A stretch of DNA of 24,639 nt, from positions 1 through 24,639 of IMG/VR virus record IMGVR_UViG_3300023257_000614; one strand, 5' to 3'. Shown in pieces: positions 21,094 through 24,639 of this stretch (position 1 is the first letter of the stretch; each line of letters starts with the position of its first letter). The notes beneath the pieces were generated by a model. That model searched no databases, was not told the origin of the DNA, and saw only the letters and a list, made by a program, of their open reading frames with translations. Position numbers and translations under genes: made by a program. This DNA is from a virus.

Positions 21094-21155
21094 GTGGTGA
21101 TAACCACAGATCTATAGTACAATACTGTTCTTGTGGTTACAACCAACATTTGGTT
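21094..21155. promoter_or_regulatory. Cluster of TGGT-type inverted repeats between divergent genes
   Basis: Three inverted repeats share half-site (G)TGGT(T)A: GTGGTGA/TAACCAC (21094-21107), GTGGTTAC/AACCA (21133-21145) and AACCAA-CAT-TTGGTT (21141-21155). They lie between the minus-strand gene at 20829 and the plus-strand gene at 21194. Two TTGACA words (21067-21072 and 21085-21090) and a TATAGT/TACAAT region (21113-21123) are nearby, without a well-spaced pair. This looks like a multi-site operator, or as RNA a set of alternative hairpins in the 5' leader. Confidence 0.5.
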
Positions 21156-21193
21156 AGCCGTCGTAGACGAGCCCTTTTACAAAGGAGAAAGAT

Positions 21194-21733
21194 ATGTCAA
21201 GAGCAACTCGTCCCATACAATTAAGGGACGCTCAAGGAACCATTTTAGCCACAACAGCTGGCGATCTAAGTATGACCTCTTCCAGGGGTGGTACTGTAAA
21301 TATAACTCATCTTGCATACTCTCGTCCTGGCACAGCGCTTACAGCTGCAGGATGGAAGATCATGAAACATACATATGATGCAACGAATACAGTAGTACGT
21401 ACTAGATATGTCATTGACTCTAAAGACTATGCAGACTTTGATCAGATATGGGATGATTCTTCTGCAGTTGCTATTAGTGCAATTACGAAAGCAGCGGATG
21501 GTCAAGTAACGACTAGTACGGCGCATGGCTATAATACAGGCGACAAGATTGAGATTGTTTCAGTTTCTGGAATGACAGAGGTTGATGGAGATGGATACGG
21601 TTCTATCGTATTTACGATTACAAAAGTTGACGCTACGAAGTTCACACTCGGAGTCGACACAAGCGGTTACACGACATATACAAGCGGCGGCAATTGCTTT
21701 GCACGTGACTATCTAAACTACACCTATGCGTAA
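21194..21733 (+). CDS. Virion protein with FCCH-type beta domain
   Basis: 179 residues after AAAGGAG. Residues 1-85 form an N-terminal module (RPIQLRDAQGTILATTAGDLSMTSS, then YSRPGTALTAAGWKIMKHTYDATNTVV). Residues about 93-172 are the same small beta domain as in the gene at 7273: ISAITKAADGQVTT, AHGYNTGDKIEI, VSGMTEVDG, FTITKVDATKFTLGVD, GYTTYTSGG. Placed directly before a long fibre, it may link fibre to virion. That role is inferred from order only. Confidence 0.68.
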   Translation: MSRATRPIQLRDAQGTILATTAGDLSMTSSRGGTVNITHLAYSRPGTALTAAGWKIMKHTYDATNTVVRTRYVIDSKDYADFDQIWDDSSAVAISAITKAADGQVTTSTAHGYNTGDKIEIVSVSGMTEVDGDGYGSIVFTITKVDATKFTLGVDTSGYTTYTSGGNCFARDYLNYTYA

Positions 21734-21767
21734 TAGCTTAACCATTAAACACTTAGGAGAAATTTAG

Positions 21768-24281
21768 ATGTCTACATACGGATTTAACCCATATACCAAT
21801 CAGCTTCAGGCTATTGGCATAAAGAGCATACAAAAAGCTGTTGCTCCTACCAGTTCAGATTATCAGTATCAACTTGGCACACAATGGGTTGACACTACTT
21901 CGGATGATATTTGGTTTTTAGTAGATGTAACAGGAATCGTAGCTACCTGGGAAAAGGTAGTCGGTGGAAGTACAGGGATGACTAGCGCGGGAAGTGATTC
22001 AGGAACAGCGACACCAACATCAGGAGCTATCAACTGGGTAGGAGGGGAGGGGATCAACACCTCTGGGGCTACTAATGTTTTGACGATTGCTTGCGAATTA
22101 TCAACGGCTGCCGCTAACGTCGGAGCTTCTAACATCGGGGCATGCTCATTCTTAGATTCTGACTTTGGCGTTTCCTCTGGATTCACCTCGTTGAACGATG
22201 CCGTCGTCAAGAGCGTTACCACTGACAGTGGTGCAATGACACCATCATCACACAGCTTCTCTCTGTTAGGCGGCGAGGGCATGGATGCTACGCATTCCGG
22301 TACTACAATTACCGTAGCCGGCGAGGATGCTACTGACACTAATAAGGGAATCGCTTCTTTCGATGCTTATGATTTTGGCGTATCTTCTGGAGCAGTATCG
22401 TTGCGTCCAGGTAGCGCATGTTATTTCGTAGGCAAGTGGGGAAACGATAGTGCCGACGGTCTTACATATAGCAGCGCGAAGCTTACTGTTCAAAATGCTG
22501 TTACTGCTGCCCCGGCAAATTCTACAATTTTAGTCTATCCCGGGACATATGCAGAAACCGTGACTTTTGATGCAAATGGCCAAACTCTTATAGGTATGGG
22601 TAAATCGCAAAACGTTGTTATCCAGCAAGCAGATGCTAATGTAATCAACTTTAACACTCGTTCTTCTATTCAGGTGGAAAATATTAAACTTGAGGTGACT
22701 GCTGCGACAACGGCAATTAGCACTATTACAGGAACGACCGGAACCTGCTCCATAAAAGAATGTACTATCATAATGACGACAGCAGCAGACATAGCAGCGG
22801 CCTCGCAGCCGTGTGTCGGTACCGTGACAGGCGCTGGTACATTAGCTGTCCGTTTAGGTCGATTTACGTATACACATACAGGTGATGGTGGAGGGACAGC
22901 TCAGAAAGGTGCTTTTTGTGTTGGTACAGGCGGTACTATAGAACTAGATACCATCAACAAAGGAATAATAACAACCTCAGGTACAGAGTTGTTTACCTCT
23001 ATTGCTCTTGACTTGTCGAGCACTGGTGTAATTAAGATGCGCTTTTGTAATGTTGAGATTACAGGTTCCAGCACTCTTGTCGCTGGTCTTGCCTATCTTG
23101 GCGGAACAGGTATAACACACGAGTTTTGGCGTAATAGACTTGAGATTGACGCTACAGGAGCAACGCTTGCCTATGGCTTCTTTGCTGCCGACACTGCGAC
23201 TACTTCAAGGTTTTTCTATAACCATATTCATGTTGAAAATGCAGGAACTAATTACTCGTTTTACGTCGGAACAGGCTCAACGGTAATATCGCATTTTGAT
23301 GATATTGTCGCTGTTAACGGAGTTTCTGGGGCCGGAACTTATCATTATGTTAACTCAGCAGCTGATGGAGATTTAGCACTGTCTGGTGCTCTCACACTTG
23401 GCACTGATTTGACTGTTCCTAACGGAGGTACCGGTGCCTCAACGTTTACTGATGGTGGAGTTCTTATTGGTGCTGGTACCGGAGCCTTAGAGGCCCTATC
23501 TGTTGGGGGTGCCGGCACGATTTTAACTGGTGTTGCAGGAGCTAATCCAGCATGGACGACTGCTACCTATCCAGCAACAACTACGCAGGGAGATCTCTTG
23601 CTTAGTGCTGCCAACAACGTGGTATCTGTTTTAGCAAAAGACGCCACCGCTACACGGTATCTTTCCAACACTGGAACCACAAATAATGCTGCATGGGCAC
23701 AGATTGAAATGACTAACGGTGTCACTGGAATTCTTCCTGTAGGCAATGGCGGAACTGGTCTTGCAGATCCTACCGATCATGTTATACTTGTTGGCTCTGG
23801 TAATGCTGCAATGACAGAACTTGGAGTGGCTACACATGGACAACTCATCATAGGTTCAACAACTGCAGATCCTGTGTTGTCGACTTTGACAGCTGGAGCA
23901 GGCATTTCGATTGCAAACGCTGCTGGATCAATCACAGTAACGGCTACAGGCGGCGGAGTTACTTGGGCTATAGTCACAGATGCCTCTGCAACCATGGTCG
24001 CATCCAATGGTTATATCGCTAACAGGGGAACATTAGTAACACTAACACTACCAGCGACAGCAGCTCTAGGAAATCACTTTAAAGTAGTGAATAAGGGAGG
24101 CGGATTCGTTCGCATAGCACAAAATGCTTCTGATCAAGTAACGTTTGGAAATCAAGCGACTACAGCAGGTGCTGGTGGATATATTGAAGCAACTGCCATT
24201 GGTGATGCTATTGAAATCATCGCAGCAGCAGCAAACGAATACTACGTATTAAGTTCAGTCGGAAACTGGACAGTTTCTTAA
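21768..24281 (+). CDS. Large appendage protein with beta-helix and fibre repeats
   Basis: 837 residues. The N-terminus includes YQLGTQWVDTTSDDIWFLVDVTGIVATWEKVVGGS, the same module as the first fibre. Residues about 225-480 hold KWGNDSADGLTYSSAKLTVQNAV, then ILVYPGTYAETVTFDANGQTLIGMG, a DUF1565/pectate-lyase-like right-handed beta-helix start. Stalk repeats (about 555-700) have the phage fibre pattern GGTGASTFTDGGVLIGAG and IVGNGG. The C-terminal region ends W..VTDASATMVASNGYIANRGTLVTLTLPATAALGN, then GNQATTAGAGGYIEATAIGDAIEI, a domain common at the C-terminus of metagenomic phage fibres. It probably binds or degrades host surface polysaccharide; no active-site residues can be named. Confidence 0.82.
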   Translation: MSTYGFNPYTNQLQAIGIKSIQKAVAPTSSDYQYQLGTQWVDTTSDDIWFLVDVTGIVATWEKVVGGSTGMTSAGSDSGTATPTSGAINWVGGEGINTSGATNVLTIACELSTAAANVGASNIGACSFLDSDFGVSSGFTSLNDAVVKSVTTDSGAMTPSSHSFSLLGGEGMDATHSGTTITVAGEDATDTNKGIASFDAYDFGVSSGAVSLRPGSACYFVGKWGNDSADGLTYSSAKLTVQNAVTAAPANSTILVYPGTYAETVTFDANGQTLIGMGKSQNVVIQQADANVINFNTRSSIQVENIKLEVTAATTAISTITGTTGTCSIKECTIIMTTAADIAAASQPCVGTVTGAGTLAVRLGRFTYTHTGDGGGTAQKGAFCVGTGGTIELDTINKGIITTSGTELFTSIALDLSSTGVIKMRFCNVEITGSSTLVAGLAYLGGTGITHEFWRNRLEIDATGATLAYGFFAADTATTSRFFYNHIHVENAGTNYSFYVGTGSTVISHFDDIVAVNGVSGAGTYHYVNSAADGDLALSGALTLGTDLTVPNGGTGASTFTDGGVLIGAGTGALEALSVGGAGTILTGVAGANPAWTTATYPATTTQGDLLLSAANNVVSVLAKDATATRYLSNTGTTNNAAWAQIEMTNGVTGILPVGNGGTGLADPTDHVILVGSGNAAMTELGVATHGQLIIGSTTADPVLSTLTAGAGISIANAAGSITVTATGGGVTWAIVTDASATMVASNGYIANRGTLVTLTLPATAALGNHFKVVNKGGGFVRIAQNASDQVTFGNQATTAGAGGYIEATAIGDAIEIIAAAANEYYVLSSVGNWTVS

Positions 24282-24299
24282 CCAGCGAGGAGACAAAAG

Positions 24300-24639
24300 A
24301 TGGTTTCACAAAATGCAATAAACAGGTCATCAGACACTCTCTATGTGACCACACTTGACACAAACGTCGCTGCGGCGGGGGTTACATTAACGGCAACAAC
24401 GCTTTCGACAGATGGAACAGATGCTAATATTCCTTTGGTATGCAATGGAAAGGGTACTGGCCCGCTGCAAACAACTAAGATTGGTATTGGCACTGCTACT
24501 GTTCCGCATGGTGGCGAAGGTTTTGCATTATTCGCGATGCACGGCGGTACTGCAGTAGCAACTGCACCTATTGTGCAGTGGACAACGACTGATGATGATA
24601 AACCTATTGCGCAGTTTACTCCATTAACCCACGATAATA
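24300..24639 (+). CDS. Appendage (fibre) protein, 5' part, cut by window edge
   Basis: An open frame from the ATG at 24300 to the window end (113 codons), with GAGGAG before the ATG. The start MVSQNAINRSSDTLYVTTLDTNVAAAGV, then TLSTDGTDANIPLVCNGKGTGPLQTTKIGIG, is beta-like and Thr/Gly-rich, similar in flavour to fibre proteins; the region near FALFAMHGGTAVATAPIVQW is unfamiliar. It is probably a third appendage protein. The complete length and any head-binding module cannot be judged. Confidence 0.65.
   Translation, partial: MVSQNAINRSSDTLYVTTLDTNVAAAGVTLTATTLSTDGTDANIPLVCNGKGTGPLQTTKIGIGTATVPHGGEGFALFAMHGGTAVATAPIVQWTTTDDDKPIAQFTPLTHDN

Noticed and set aside
21869-22339. 156-residue minus-strand frame opposite the large fibre gene
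   Set aside because: Composition is the mirror of the repetitive fibre codons, with no SD and no recognisable domain; a shadow frame.
1-24639. CRISPR array, IS element, integrase or lysis cassette
   Set aside because: No regularly spaced repeat array, transposase, recombinase or endolysin motif was seen.

Overview
The window is the structural (late) region of a tailed double-stranded DNA bacteriophage or prophage with a short-tail, P22-like gene order. Moving left to right it carries small and large terminase, a P22-type portal, small accessory genes, a scaffold, an N4-gp56-type major capsid protein, a decoration-like protein, connector and tail genes, glycine-rich and very long ejection-type proteins, and several appendage (tail fibre/spike) genes. 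No integrase, lysis or replication gene was seen, so lytic versus temperate cannot be decided. The DNA is moderately AT-rich with strong purine-rich ribosome binding sites, so a bacterial host is certain but not identified. A DUF4116-like repeat gene at the left edge and the composition of the fibre repeats hint at a protist-associated or intracellular host; this is only an inference.

Layout. 1-205 (minus): 5' part of a DUF4116-like repeat protein, divergent from the packaging genes. 330-2732: terS, an inserted AP2/zinc-ribbon homing-endonuclease-like gene, terL. 2733-2888: hairpin, extended -10 promoter and a 24-residue membrane peptide overlapping the portal start. 2888-7908: portal, small genes, scaffold, capsid, decoration-like protein, closed by a strong terminator. 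7951-8626: an HNH endonuclease gene with its own promoter and an RBS-masking hairpin. 8691-17260: connector, tail and ejection genes, mostly overlapping or tightly spaced. 17261-20503: accessory zone with a minus-strand ribbon-helix-helix gene, a tail fibre, a P63C-domain gene, a short membrane protein and two copies of an apparently undescribed small structured RNA. 20503-24639: an acidic protein, a strong terminator, a minus-strand gene whose only well-placed start codon is ATC, an operator-like repeat cluster, and three appendage genes, the last cut by the window end.

Most notable: two short elements (minus 17322-17267, plus 19319-19377) share one three-way-junction fold. Each has a 4-bp hairpin with a GATA tetraloop, an 8-nt second loop of the form A-N-T-N3-TA, near-identical junction bases, a candidate promoter with a 17-bp spacer placed exactly 7 nt before the closing stem, and a T-rich tract afterwards. 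They look like a pair of phage small-RNA genes or leader elements flanking the RHH gene and the first tail fibre in inverted orientation. Also notable are the RBS-masking hairpins in front of both homing-endonuclease-type genes.
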